Shown here piece after piece: positions 17,144-25,514 of a DNA stretch of 64,000 nt. Location of the stretch: the NCBI GenBank assembly GCA_964619885.1, contig CAZUGA010000014.1, forward strand, positions 33,182 through 97,181, given 5' to 3'. This stretch comes from CAZUGA01 sp964619885. Its GTDB lineage: Bacteria > Pseudomonadota > Gammaproteobacteria > Methylococcales > UBA1147. Under the pieces are notes generated by a model that saw only the letters and a program-made list of their open reading frames with translations, had not been told where the DNA came from and did not search any database. Made by a program: the position numbers and the translations under genes. How positions within the stretch are numbered: the first letter of the stretch is position 1; each line of letters starts with the position of its first letter.

Positions 17144-18994
17144 ATGACTACCAGAATCCTAGGCATATCCGCGTACTATCACGATAGCGCGGCTGCACTG
17201 CTATCCGACGGCGAGATCGTTGCAGCTGCGCAAGAAGAAAGGTTCACTCGAAAAAAACACGATGCTGCTTTTCCATTAAACGCCGTCAAATATTGCCTGC
17301 AAGAAGTCAATATCGACCTATCCCAAGTTGAATACATCGTTTTCTATGATAAACCTCTGGTAAAATTTGAGCGTTTGCTGGAAACCTACTTGTCATACGC
17401 ACCCAAGGGATTAAGATCATTTTTAGCAGCAATGCCTGTCTGGTTGAAAGACAAACTGTTTCTAAAAACCACTTTAAAAAACGAATTGTCTGAGCTAAGC
17501 GGTTTAGACATCAAAAAGCTTCCGCAATTATTATTTACCGAGCACCACCAATCGCATGCAGCATCAGCATTTTTCCCCAGTCCATTCGAAAAATCCGCTG
17601 TGTTATGCCTTGATGGCGTAGGTGAATGGGCCACGACAACAGTATGGCTCGGCGAGAACAACAAGCTTACCCCAAAATGGGAAATCGATTTCCCGCATTC
17701 GCTGGGATTACTCTACTCTGCATTTACCTATTACACTGGCTTTAGAGTCAATTCTGGGGAATATAAACTCATGGGATTGGCGCCGTACGGAGAACCAACC
17801 TATGTTGATCTTATTTATGACAATCTTATCGATGTAAAAGAAGACGGAAGTTTTCGGTTGGATATGAAGTATTTCAACTACGCGAGCGGTTTGACTATGA
17901 CCAACAAAAAGTTTGCCGAATTATTCGGCGGACCGCCACGCAAACCGGAATCGGATATTGGCCAAAAAGAAATGGATCTGGCCCGCTCGATTCAAGTAGT
18001 AACCGAAGAGGTTGTCATAAAGCTAGCAAACACCATCGGGCGTGAATTACAAACTGAAAATCTATGTTTGGCTGGTGGTGTAGCCCTGAATTGTGTTGCA
18101 AACGGCAGACTATTGAAGGAAGGCCAATTCAAAAACCTTTGGATACAACCCGCGTCCGGAGATGCTGGAGGCGCCATCGGAGCAACCTATGCCATCTGGC
18201 ATGAGTACTTGGAAAACCCGCGCGAACAATTACGAGAAGGGCGTGACCGCACACATGGATCATATTTGGGTCCACGCTATGACAATCCGGAAATCACAAA
18301 GTACCTGGATAAAATTAGCGCTAAATACACACAACTGCACGATGCCAAATTGATGCCAAAACTCGCTAAAATTCTTAGCGACGAAAATGTGGTCGGCTGG
18401 TATCAGGGTCGCATGGAATTTGGGCCTCGTGCATTGGGTGGTCGCTCCATCATCGGAGACGCTCGAAGCCGTAAAATGCAATCGACGATGAATCTTAAAA
18501 TAAAATACCGCGAATCGTTCCGTCCTTTCGCACCGTCGATCAAAGGCGAAAGAGTCTCAGAATGGTTCGACATTGATACCGAAAGCCCTTACATGCTATT
18601 AGTCGCCAAGGTCAATCCTGACAAACAGATCCAAATGTCCGAGGATGAAAAAACTCTGTTTGGCATTGATAAACTTAAAGTCGCGCGCTCGACTATTCCG
18701 GCGGTGACTCATGTCGATTATTCCGCAAGAATTCAAACGGTCCATAAAGACACCAACCCTAGGTACTACGACCTGTTAGATCAATTCGAAAAATTGACAA
18801 AGTGTCCGATACTCATCAATACGTCCTTCAACGTACGCGGAGAACCGATTGTTTGTACACCTGAAGATGCGTACCGTTGCTTTATGCGAACCGAAATGGA
18901 TTACTTGGTGATGGAGAATATTTTATTGTGCAAAACCGAACAACCCGAGTGGAAAAAAGATGATGCGTGGAAGGAAGAGTTTGAATTGGATTGA
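17144..18994 (+). CDS. Carbamoyltransferase, NodU/CmcH family
   Basis: 616 aa, ATG at 17144. Transfers a carbamoyl group from carbamoyl phosphate to a sugar hydroxyl through a carbamoyl-adenylate. N-terminal ILGISAYYHDSAAALLSDGEIVAAAQEERFTRKKHD is the Kae1/YrdC-like family signature with the metal-binding His, and TEHHQSHAASAFFPSPF and LCLDGVGEW follow. The C-terminal catalytic part shows YQGRMEFGPRALGGRSI and LINTSFNVRGEPIVCTPEDAY. Length is normal. The stop overlaps or abuts the SxtJ gene, and a DUF5989 gene follows, a trio seen together in many bacterial loci. Likely decorates the glycan encoded to the left; the target is inferred. Confidence 0.95.
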   Translation: MTTRILGISAYYHDSAAALLSDGEIVAAAQEERFTRKKHDAAFPLNAVKYCLQEVNIDLSQVEYIVFYDKPLVKFERLLETYLSYAPKGLRSFLAAMPVWLKDKLFLKTTLKNELSELSGLDIKKLPQLLFTEHHQSHAASAFFPSPFEKSAVLCLDGVGEWATTTVWLGENNKLTPKWEIDFPHSLGLLYSAFTYYTGFRVNSGEYKLMGLAPYGEPTYVDLIYDNLIDVKEDGSFRLDMKYFNYASGLTMTNKKFAELFGGPPRKPESDIGQKEMDLARSIQVVTEEVVIKLANTIGRELQTENLCLAGGVALNCVANGRLLKEGQFKNLWIQPASGDAGGAIGATYAIWHEYLENPREQLREGRDRTHGSYLGPRYDNPEITKYLDKISAKYTQLHDAKLMPKLAKILSDENVVGWYQGRMEFGPRALGGRSIIGDARSRKMQSTMNLKIKYRESFRPFAPSIKGERVSEWFDIDTESPYMLLVAKVNPDKQIQMSEDEKTLFGIDKLKVARSTIPAVTHVDYSARIQTVHKDTNPRYYDLLDQFEKLTKCPILINTSFNVRGEPIVCTPEDAYRCFMRTEMDYLVMENILLCKTEQPEWKKDDAWKEEFELD

Positions 18995-18996
18995 TC

Positions 18997-19410
18997 ATGG
19001 ATAATATCGTACCGAAAATCGATAAAGATGGGTTGCGCCAATTTGGCATGGTAACGGCCACCATCATTGCGCTATTATTTGGGCTACTTTTACCCTACCT
19101 GTTTGATCGGCCCATTCCGGAGCTCCCACTGCCGTTCAAAATTTCGATCATTCTCGCAGGTATCGCATTATTACTACCGATCATACTCAGACCGATCTAT
19201 GTGGTTTGGATGTACATAGGTTTTGTTCTTGGTTGGATAAATACCCGTCTAATACTCGGTGTGGTTTTTTATACCTTATTTACACCGATTGCGTTACTGA
19301 TGAAAATACTACGCAAAGATCCGATGAATCGGAGATTTGGCGCAAACATCAAGTCCTATAGAAAAACAAGAACTGAATCACCCAAACATCAAATGGAGAA
19401 ACCTTACTAA
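18997..19410 (+). CDS. SxtJ-family membrane protein
   Basis: 137 aa from ATG 18997; a TTG at 18991 overlapping the carbamoyltransferase stop would add two residues. Three hydrophobic segments are visible: MVTATIIALLFGLLLPYLF, ISIILAGIALLLPIIL and VVWMYIGFVLGWINTRLILG onward. The central arginine/proline pattern LRPIYVVWM is typical of SxtJ, named for the saxitoxin cluster and regularly located after carbamoyltransferases. The biochemical role is unknown; membrane anchoring of the carbamoyltransferase is one idea. Its stop TAA overlaps the next start by one base. Confidence 0.88.
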   Translation: MDNIVPKIDKDGLRQFGMVTATIIALLFGLLLPYLFDRPIPELPLPFKISIILAGIALLLPIILRPIYVVWMYIGFVLGWINTRLILGVVFYTLFTPIALLMKILRKDPMNRRFGANIKSYRKTRTESPKHQMEKPY

Positions 19411-19562
19411 TGTTAGATTTACTCAAAGACCTTTGGGGATTTATGAGAGTCCGCAAAAAATTCTGGCTTGCACCGATCATTATCGTACTGTTGCTATTGG
19501 GCGCTCTTATAGTATTAAGCCAAGGATCCGCAGTGGCACCCTTTATATACACGCTATTTTAA
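19410..19562 (+). CDS. DUF5989 small membrane protein
   Basis: 50 aa, ATG at 19410 inside TAATG with the SxtJ stop. The product begins MLDLLKDLWGFMRVRKKFW, followed by one membrane helix (LAPIIIVLLLLGALIVLSQG) and ends APFIYTLF. This matches the short DUF5989 proteins encoded after SxtJ genes: WxF-x-RxRKKFWLxPI and a C-terminal FIYTLF. Function unknown; conserved pairing suggests a small subunit of the carbamoyltransferase-SxtJ complex. It is too short for automated gene callers with high cut-offs and is easily missed. Confidence 0.88.
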   Translation: MLDLLKDLWGFMRVRKKFWLAPIIIVLLLLGALIVLSQGSAVAPFIYTLF

Positions 19563-19700
19563 ATCACAATGCGTATCGCTCAAGGACGAGCGGTCGCTCC
19601 ATCAAGACCGGAATCCAAAAACTGCACTGCGTTTAACGACCTATACAGACGACATAGATAGGCCAGAGAGGCTTAGCCCTTTTCAATATTTGATTCCCCG

Positions 19701-20504
19701 TTAATCATACTCTTTAGGGTCTATAGGCTGATCACCATCGCTTTCAGAATTATCACTATAGCGACTGGCTGGCACGAAGATCCTAGAAAACAATAGGCCA
19801 ACTTCGAAAAGCATCCATACCGGAACCGCCAACAAAGTCTGTGAAATAGCATCCGGTGGGGTCAGAAACATGCCAACTACGAACGCGGCAACGATTACAT
19901 AAGAACGTTTTTCCGCCAACGATTTGGGCGTGACTACGCCCGACCAAACCAATAGGATCGTCGCTATTGGGACTTCAAAAGATAGGCCAAATGCAAAGAA
20001 CAAGGTCAAAATAAAATCCAGATATCGCGCAATATCCGTCATAACGGTAACACCTTCTGGCGCCGCCGTCGTCAGAAACCCAAAAACCAACGGGAAAACC
20101 ACATAGTAGGCAAAAGCAACCCCCAAATAAAACAGTAGGGTACTGGTTATCAACAGCGGCAATACCATGCGCCGCTCGTGCCTATACAACCCCGGCGCAA
20201 TAAACGCCCAAAGCTGATAAAAAATCAATGGTACCGACACGAAAATGGATAACACCAAGACCAGCTTGAACGGCGTAAAAAATGGTGAGGCCACGTCTAT
20301 AGCTACCATCGACGAAGACTTCGGTAAATGCGCAGTCAGCGGACCGGCCAAATAAGCATAGATTTCGTTGGAAAACGGTGCCAAGCACATAAAAACAATC
20401 AACACTGCAACAATTGCTTTTAATAACCTACTGCGCAATTCAACCAAATGAGCGATTAAAGGCTGTTCGGCATCATCCTCCGGCTTAGGATCGTCTTCGG
20501 CCAC
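19701..20504 (-). CDS. tatC: Sec-independent protein translocase TatC
   Basis: 267 aa, starting GTG at 20504, three bases after the tatB stop. TatC is the polytopic receptor for twin-arginine signal peptides in the inner membrane. The N-terminal LIAHLVELRSRLLKAI carries the conserved Glu and Arg of the signal-peptide binding site, followed by six hydrophobic segments; FAFGLSFEVPI, with the conserved Phe-Glu, and the C-terminal LTPPDAISQTLLAVPVW are family hallmarks. The acidic tail with DQPIDPKEYD is not special. Last gene of the his-tat run; convergent with the DUF5989 gene. Confidence 0.97.
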   Translation of the reverse strand: MAEDDPKPEDDAEQPLIAHLVELRSRLLKAIVAVLIVFMCLAPFSNEIYAYLAGPLTAHLPKSSSMVAIDVASPFFTPFKLVLVLSIFVSVPLIFYQLWAFIAPGLYRHERRMVLPLLITSTLLFYLGVAFAYYVVFPLVFGFLTTAAPEGVTVMTDIARYLDFILTLFFAFGLSFEVPIATILLVWSGVVTPKSLAEKRSYVIVAAFVVGMFLTPPDAISQTLLAVPVWMLFEVGLLFSRIFVPASRYSDNSESDGDQPIDPKEYD

Positions 20505-20507
20505 AGA

Positions 20508-20843
20508 TTACTGTTTACCGTTGGATTTTGGCGGAGAACCTGTGCGGTCAGTCTCTTCCAACGTAGGGTCTGTGTCTGTAGAAGAAATATCATCGAACGC
20601 TTTGCTCGTATCATCGATCAACCCACGAATTTCCTCGGCGGGTGATTGTTTGGCTAGTGTTTGTCGAAGATCTTCCGCATATAACTCATCTCTCAGCTCT
20701 TGCTTAACTGAGGCTACGGTCCGACGCGCTTTACCGGTCCAAAAACCGACCACTCTGACCACGCCGGGTAAGCGCTTTGGTCCAATCACCAACAAAGAAA
20801 CCAGACCGACCAACGCAAGCTCCCAAAACCCAATATCAAACAT
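20508..20843 (-). CDS. tatB: Sec-independent protein translocase TatB
   Basis: 111 aa, ATG 20843. One N-terminal helix with the invariant Glu and Gly-Pro hinge (MFDIGFWELALVGLVSLLVIGPKRLPG), then an amphipathic helix and an acidic, low-complexity tail, as in TatB. The E8 position distinguishes it from TatA. With TatC it forms the substrate receptor. It follows tatA after 50 bp and is directly upstream of tatC. Confidence 0.95.
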   Translation of the reverse strand: MFDIGFWELALVGLVSLLVIGPKRLPGVVRVVGFWTGKARRTVASVKQELRDELYAEDLRQTLAKQSPAEEIRGLIDDTSKAFDDISSTDTDPTLEETDRTGSPPKSNGKQ

Positions 20844-20893
20844 AGCTTTATATGATCATTATCAATCAATATAGAATTGCATAGGCATGATAA

Positions 20894-21124
20894 TCAGACC
20901 TTTTCGTTTTCTTTGGACGTCACTTCGACATCTATAGTTTGACCGCCATTCTCAATTTCTTTATCTGTTTTGGTATCGGCATCTTTTTCACCGTCGTTAA
21001 CCGCTTTTCTAAAACCCTTGATTGCCGAACCCAAATCGGAACCCAGATTTCGCATTCGTTTGGTTCCAAACAATAACAATACAATGACCAAAACTATCAA
21101 CAATTGCCAGATACTAGGCCCCAT
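20894..21124 (-). CDS. tatA: Sec-independent protein translocase TatA
   Basis: 76 aa, ATG 21124 with GGAG about 9 nt upstream. Short membrane helix IWQLLIVLVIVLLLFGTKRMRNLGSDLG with the Phe-Gly-x-Lys-Lys/Arg hinge, followed by the amphipathic helix SAIKGFRKAVND and a charged tail. Forms the oligomeric pore component of the Tat system. The 222 bp upstream contains a 12-bp palindrome (21154-21165), probably insignificant. Order his-tatABC is common in gammaproteobacteria. Confidence 0.95.
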   Translation of the reverse strand: MGPSIWQLLIVLVIVLLLFGTKRMRNLGSDLGSAIKGFRKAVNDGEKDADTKTDKEIENGGQTIDVEVTSKENEKV

Positions 21125-21346
21125 AATTTTTCTCCAAAATTTACGTATTCAGATCGAAGCTTCGAACAAGCCCTAATCAAGGTTTTAGATGAATTCCTGA
21201 AATCCTGAATAACATCTACTGGAACTAGACAAAAAACTGCGTAAAACGTACCCGAAAACGAATGACCTCTGCTTCATCCGCTATTCCTTAGCACACCAAT
21301 ATAAGGCAACGATGTTGATGGACAAGTTCAAAAAAGCTTAGCCTCC

Positions 21347-21670
21347 TCAATCAACAATTTTTCTATTGGCCTTTTCTTCCAATCCAGATAGGCCGAAACG
21401 ACGATGCAATTCTTGCAATATGTCCTGTGGACCCAAGTCCTGACTCGCCAGCAACACCAGACAATGAAACCATAGATCCGCGGTTTCGTATATGATCTGC
21501 TCTTTGTCACCCTGTTTTCCCGCAATCACTGTTTCAGTCGCCTCTTCACCTATTTTCTTCAATATGCTGTCCAAACCCTTAGCGTAAAGACCTGCGACAT
21601 AAGAAGACTGCGGATCTGCCGATTTTCTAAGTTCCAGAATTTGAGCGATCTCCTGTAATACATCACTCAT
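21347..21670 (-). CDS. hisE: Phosphoribosyl-ATP pyrophosphohydrolase
   Basis: 107 aa from ATG 21670, chosen because it gives the normal HisE N-terminus (MSDVLQEIAQILELRK) and an ATGA overlap with hisI; the open frame runs further upstream only as a shadow inside hisI. Second step of histidine synthesis: hydrolysis of phosphoribosyl-ATP. The MazG-like metal site is seen in KKIGEEATETVIAGK and YETADLWFH. Here hisI and hisE are separate genes, not the fused hisIE of enteric bacteria. Confidence 0.95.
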   Translation of the reverse strand: MSDVLQEIAQILELRKSADPQSSYVAGLYAKGLDSILKKIGEEATETVIAGKQGDKEQIIYETADLWFHCLVLLASQDLGPQDILQELHRRFGLSGLEEKANRKIVD

Positions 21671-22065
21671 TTGCTTTGCCGGTAAATTTTTTTCGGATCT
21701 TTCAGCACTGCATCCACCTCTGTCCATGCACCATTTTCGAGTTTGCGAAAAAAACAGTGATGCCGCCCGGTATGACACGCGATACCACCAATTTGTTCTG
21801 CCTTGAGCAAAAGTACATCTTCGTCACAATCCAACCGTATTTCCACAACTTTTTGCCGATGGCCAGATTCTTCACCCTTACGCCATATTTTTTTTCTCGA
21901 TCGAGACCAAAATACAGCATAGCCTTCCTTCATCGTCAGCTCGAGAGACTCTCGATTCATCCACGCAAACATTAACACCTGACTGCTCTCCGCTTCCTGC
22001 ACAATGACAGGAATCAAACCGTCGGGTGTCCATTGGATTTCGTCTAACCAAGCGTCAGCAGTCAC
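21667..22065 (-). CDS. hisI: Phosphoribosyl-AMP cyclohydrolase
   Basis: 132 aa, GTG start at 22065 overlapping the hisF stop (GTGA). Third step of histidine synthesis, opening the purine ring of phosphoribosyl-AMP. The zinc/magnesium-binding motifs are LDCDEDVLLLKAEQIGGIACHTGRHHCFFRKLENG broken here as DCDED (Mg) and C-x6-H-x-H-C like elements around GIACHTGRHHCFF. Monofunctional. Confidence 0.95.
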   Translation of the reverse strand: MTADAWLDEIQWTPDGLIPVIVQEAESSQVLMFAWMNRESLELTMKEGYAVFWSRSRKKIWRKGEESGHRQKVVEIRLDCDEDVLLLKAEQIGGIACHTGRHHCFFRKLENGAWTEVDAVLKDPKKIYRQSK

Positions 22066-22835
22066 AAACGTACCTCTATTCCTCTATCTCGCATGCTCAG
22101 TTTGGCCTGTTCAATACTATATTCTCCAAAATGAAAAATACTGGCCGCTAAAACCGCGTCCGCCTTGCCCGACAATATTCCCGAAGCCAAATGATCCAGA
22201 TTACCCACCCCACCCGATGCAATAACCGGAACAGTAACCGATTGACTGATAGCACGCGTCAAGTCCAAGTCGAAGCCTTCTCGAGTGCCGTCTCTATCCA
22301 TACTGGTCAATAAGATCTCGCCAGCCCCGTAATCGACCATTCTACGAGCCCATTCTACTGCATCAAACCCGGTTGATTTACGCCCACCATGGGTAAATAT
22401 TTCCCAACGCGGCCGACTCGAATCGAAATCGACTTGTTTGGCATCTATAGCAACCACAATACACTGGGAACCGAAACGTTGGGCCGCCTGCTTGACAAAA
22501 TCTGGGTTGAAAACTGCGGCAGTATTGATGCCCACTTTATCCGCTCCTGCGTTCAACATTCGCCTTATGTCTTCGAGGCTGCGTATCCCTCCACCCACTG
22601 TCAGGGGTATAAATACCTCTCCGGCCACTTTCTCAACAACATGCACCATAGTGGCCCGATCATCGGAGCTCGCTGTAATATCCAGAAATGTCAACTCGTC
22701 GGCGCCCTCAGCGTCGTAACGACGTGCATTCTCAACCGGATCTCCAGCATCGCGGATATCAACGAACCGAACGCCTTTTACTACACGCCCGTTATCAACA
22801 TCCAAACACGGTATTATGCGTTTGGCAAGACTCAT
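22062..22835 (-). CDS. hisF: Imidazole glycerol phosphate synthase cyclase subunit
   Basis: 257 aa, ATG 22835. TIM barrel that uses ammonia from HisH to close the imidazole ring. The catalytic aspartates are in RIIPCLDVDNGRVVKG (N-terminal) and LLTSMDRDGTREGFD (strand 5); phosphate-binding glycines are seen in VGGGIRS and VIASGGVG. Separated by 65 bp from hisA. Normal length. Confidence 0.97.
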   Translation of the reverse strand: MSLAKRIIPCLDVDNGRVVKGVRFVDIRDAGDPVENARRYDAEGADELTFLDITASSDDRATMVHVVEKVAGEVFIPLTVGGGIRSLEDIRRMLNAGADKVGINTAAVFNPDFVKQAAQRFGSQCIVVAIDAKQVDFDSSRPRWEIFTHGGRKSTGFDAVEWARRMVDYGAGEILLTSMDRDGTREGFDLDLTRAISQSVTVPVIASGGVGNLDHLASGILSGKADAVLAASIFHFGEYSIEQAKLSMRDRGIEVRL

Positions 22836-22900
22836 TATTCACAAATTGAATTAAAGAAAGAAACCGGTATCACCGGAAATATTAGGCGTTAAAAATACAT

Positions 22901-23632
22901 TCAGAAAATTTCAGCCAATTTAGCCGCCTCTGCAAAATCCAAGGTTCCTTCATAGATGGCGCGCCCGGTTATAGCGCCCATGATGCCATCATCCGCAGCG
23001 GCACCCAGAGCACGAATATCATCCAGATTACTAATTCCGCCAGATGCGATAACTGGGATATGGATAGCCGCGGCCAATTTTGCAGTGGCCTCAGCATTTA
23101 CGCCGCTCATCATACCATCCCTTGATATGTCGGTATAAACGATAGCTTCAACGCCGTCTGCCTCAAACTTTTGTGCCATATCGATAACATCGTGCCGCGA
23201 AAGCTTTGACCACCCATCAATCGCTACCTTGCCGTCTTTGGCGTCCAGTCCAACGATGATATGCCCGGGAAATTCTGCCCCTACGTCGCTTATAAAATGT
23301 GGTTCGCTTACGGCTTTCGTGCCAATTATCACATAACTCACGCCAGCATTGAGATAGCCCTGTATCGTATCTTCGTCACGAATCCCCCCACCTACCTGAA
23401 TCGGTATATCGGGAAAGGTATCCGCGATTTCGTGAATAATCCGTGCATTTTTGGGCATACCAGCAAATGCACCGTCCAAATCCACCAGATGCAAGCGCCT
23501 GGCGCCTGCTGCAACCCATTTTTTTGCCATCGCAACGGGATCTTCGGAAAACACCGTATCTTCTTCCATACGTCCTTGGCGCAAACGAACACATTTTCCA
23601 TCCTTCAAATCGATCGCTGGAATTAATAACAT
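22901..23632 (-). CDS. hisA: Phosphoribosylformimino-5-aminoimidazole carboxamide ribotide isomerase
   Basis: 243 aa, ATG 23632. TIM-barrel Amadori isomerase of histidine synthesis, homologous to HisF. Catalytic aspartates in LLIPAIDLKDGKCVRL and VYTDISRDGMMSG; phosphate sites VGGGIRD and IASGGISN. 40 bp downstream of hisH. Confidence 0.97.
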   Translation of the reverse strand: MLLIPAIDLKDGKCVRLRQGRMEEDTVFSEDPVAMAKKWVAAGARRLHLVDLDGAFAGMPKNARIIHEIADTFPDIPIQVGGGIRDEDTIQGYLNAGVSYVIIGTKAVSEPHFISDVGAEFPGHIIVGLDAKDGKVAIDGWSKLSRHDVIDMAQKFEADGVEAIVYTDISRDGMMSGVNAEATAKLAAAIHIPVIASGGISNLDDIRALGAAADDGIMGAITGRAIYEGTLDFAEAAKLAEIF

Positions 23633-23672
23633 TAGAGAGCCTCAGAAAAACGAAAATCAAATTGTAAAAAAG

Positions 23673-24317
23673 TTAATAAGAACCATCCCAAGTTATGAAA
23701 TTTTTAAGCAGCTGCAATCCGGCTGTCTGGCTCTTCTCAGGGTGAAACTGGACGGCAAATACGTTCCGCGTAGCCAACGCGCAAGCAAACGCTGTTGGAT
23801 AATCAGCTGTCGCAGCAATATGGTCAGCGCGCGTCGGTTTGGCGTAATAACTATGAACAAAATAAAACCGGCTGGACTGCGGAATACCCGTCCACATCGG
23901 ATGTGAAAAACTCTGTTCGACCGAATTCCAACCCATGTGGGGAATTTTCAACGGATCCCCAGCACCATCAACCAAATCCCTGTCAAAATGAATCACCTTA
24001 CCCGGGAAATATCCCAAGCATTGCGTTAGGTCATTTTCATCACTTTGTTCCAGCAGCGCATGCAAACCTAAACAAATACCCAAAAATGGCTTTTCGCGGG
24101 CAGCGCGTATCACAACCTCAGACAACTCCATTCGCTGCAATGCAAGCACGCAATCCGCTATGGCACCGACACCGGGAAACACAACCCGGTCGGCTTGATC
24201 GATGTAATCGACATCGGATGTAATGCAAATGTCATTTTTCGGAGCGACGTGCTGTAAAGCTTTTCCGATGGAATGCAGATTCCCCATTCCATAGTCAATA
24301 ACCGCAACAGAAGCCAT
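23673..24317 (-). CDS. hisH: Imidazole glycerol phosphate synthase glutaminase subunit
   Basis: 214 aa, ATG 24317. Class I glutamine amidotransferase that feeds ammonia to HisF. The nucleophile is in PFLGICLGLHALLEQS and the His-Glu pair in VFAVQFHPEKSQTAG; VAVIDYGMGNLHSIGKAL is the N-terminal oxyanion region. A 143-bp gap separates it from hisB; no promoter in it is convincing. Confidence 0.97.
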   Translation of the reverse strand: MASVAVIDYGMGNLHSIGKALQHVAPKNDICITSDVDYIDQADRVVFPGVGAIADCVLALQRMELSEVVIRAAREKPFLGICLGLHALLEQSDENDLTQCLGYFPGKVIHFDRDLVDGAGDPLKIPHMGWNSVEQSFSHPMWTGIPQSSRFYFVHSYYAKPTRADHIAATADYPTAFACALATRNVFAVQFHPEKSQTAGLQLLKNFITWDGSY

Positions 24318-24460
24318 AGTAAGATATTGAAGAGTTAGACTGAACAGGATTGTTTCAGAGCTTAGGGATAATTCTAGGGTTATTTCCGGTCGTTTATGCT
24401 TCGACTTAATATATGAGTTGCATTATATACCGATAGGCCAAGTGCTTCGCATCCAAAACC

Positions 24461-25057
24461 TTACAAACTACCCTTGGTTGACGGCATAATACCCTGCATC
24501 GCTGGATCCTTAGCCACAGACATACGTAGAGCCCGGCCAAACCCCTTGAATACAGTTTCTGCAATATGATGTGCATTGGTACCTTTTAAATTGTCAATAT
24601 GCAGGGTAATCTTTGCATGGTTTGCAAACCCTCGAAAAAATTCCAACAGCAAATCGACATCGAAATCACCAATACGACCACGCGGATAATCAACACCGTA
24701 ATAAACACCCGGACGCCCCGAAAAATCGATCACCACGCGCGATAATGCTTCGTCAAGCGGAACATAAGCCTGCCCGTATCTAACAATACCTTGTTTGTCT
24801 CCCAGGGCCTTCTCCACCGCTTGACCAAGGGTAATTCCGATATCTTCAACAGTGTGATGCGCATCTATCTGCAAATCTCCGACCGCATGAACCTCCAGAT
24901 CCAACATGCCATGGCGTGCCACTTGATCCAACATGTGGTCTAAAAACGGAACGCCGGTTACAAAAGAAGTCTGGCCGTTACCATCCAGGTTTACCCGTAC
25001 CCTAATTTGTGTTTCCAGGGTATTGCGTTCTATTTCAGAAATTCGATCAACCGTCAT
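24461..25057 (-). CDS. hisB: Imidazoleglycerol-phosphate dehydratase, monofunctional
   Basis: 198 aa, ATG 25057 preceded by GGAG. Dehydrates imidazole glycerol phosphate to imidazole acetol phosphate. The repeated metal-binding motifs are DAHHTVEDIGITLG and NAHHIAETVFKGFG, the two halves of the active site. No histidinol-phosphatase domain is fused, unlike in enteric bacteria. First gene of the hisBHAFIE run. Confidence 0.97.
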   Translation of the reverse strand: MTVDRISEIERNTLETQIRVRVNLDGNGQTSFVTGVPFLDHMLDQVARHGMLDLEVHAVGDLQIDAHHTVEDIGITLGQAVEKALGDKQGIVRYGQAYVPLDEALSRVVIDFSGRPGVYYGVDYPRGRIGDFDVDLLLEFFRGFANHAKITLHIDNLKGTNAHHIAETVFKGFGRALRMSVAKDPAMQGIMPSTKGSL

Positions 25058-25128
25058 CTCGCTCCACTCAAATTATGCCACTGCGCTTCAAGCTTGGCTT
25101 GAACAACTTACTCAGTAGACGCTATCGC

Positions 25129-25157
25129 GGTATATAATACGCGGGAGCGCTTGTAAA
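25129..25157 (-). promoter_or_regulatory. Candidate sigma70 promoter of hisB
   Basis: Read on the minus strand: -35 TTTACA (25157-25152, five of six matches to TTGACA), 17-bp spacer, -10 TATACC (25134-25129). Transcription would start near 25122, about 65 nt upstream of the hisB ATG. Position and spacing are good; not experimentally supported. Confidence 0.5.
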
Positions 25158-25283
25158 AACAGCACCGAGAGTTGACCAATACACAAATTCCCAGACTACA
25201 CCCCGAAAAGCCAGCAATTACTTACATACATTTAATCTTTAACCTGCTTATTTTACCCCGAGCTTTTGAAATACTATAGCCGT

Positions 25284-25408
25284 CGCCGATCAACGGAAAA
25301 GGAATTCGAGGACTAGCCAATAGGAAGTTGCCAGGGAGTGGACCTCTAAGCCAACCAAGCAGGCGATATATGCCCCGGTGAATGGATTTCATCGGGGTTT
25401 CTTTTTTT
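25284..25408 (+). ncRNA. Candidate Csr/Rsm-type regulatory small RNA
   Basis: The stretch 25058-25514 has no gene, yet on the plus strand it contains a -10-like TACTAT (25272-25277), about 125 nt without a convincing reading frame, and a strong intrinsic terminator. Within it are seven GGA motifs (at 25295, 25301, 25310, 25323, 25335, 25340, 25384). Three can sit in hairpin loops: TAGGAAG between CAA and TTG, GGGAG between CCA and TGG (or TGGAC between GAG and CTC), and TGGAT in the terminator loop. GGA in loops is the hallmark of RNAs that titrate CsrA/RsmA. Length matches RsmY/RsmZ (about 120-130 nt). A CTTACA half-site (25221-25226) is centred about 66 bp upstream, where a GacA box would be; the other half is poor (3 of 6). 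The 5' end and the identity are inferred. Confidence 0.6.
25373..25408 (+). terminator. Rho-independent terminator of the candidate small RNA
   Basis: Stem CCCCGGTGAA / TTCATCGGGG (25373-25382 with 25388-25397; ten pairs, one G-U), loop TGGAT, then a T-rich tail 25398-25408 with one interrupting C. The U-tract follows on the plus strand only, so it cannot serve typA, which comes from the other side. Confidence 0.9.
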
Positions 25409-25514
25409 GGATGATCCTTGTGTTAACCTCTTAATTATCCGCTCACTGAAATCGTTGCTTTCAGCACCCAACGCACGACCGTGCTTAACAGCCACTAAAA
25501 CTCTTGGCTCAAAC

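Noticed and set aside
1..19562. ops/JUMPstart (RfaH) element for the polysaccharide locus
   Set aside because: Looked for the GGCGGTAGNNT core near the locus starts and saw no match; it may lie outside the window.
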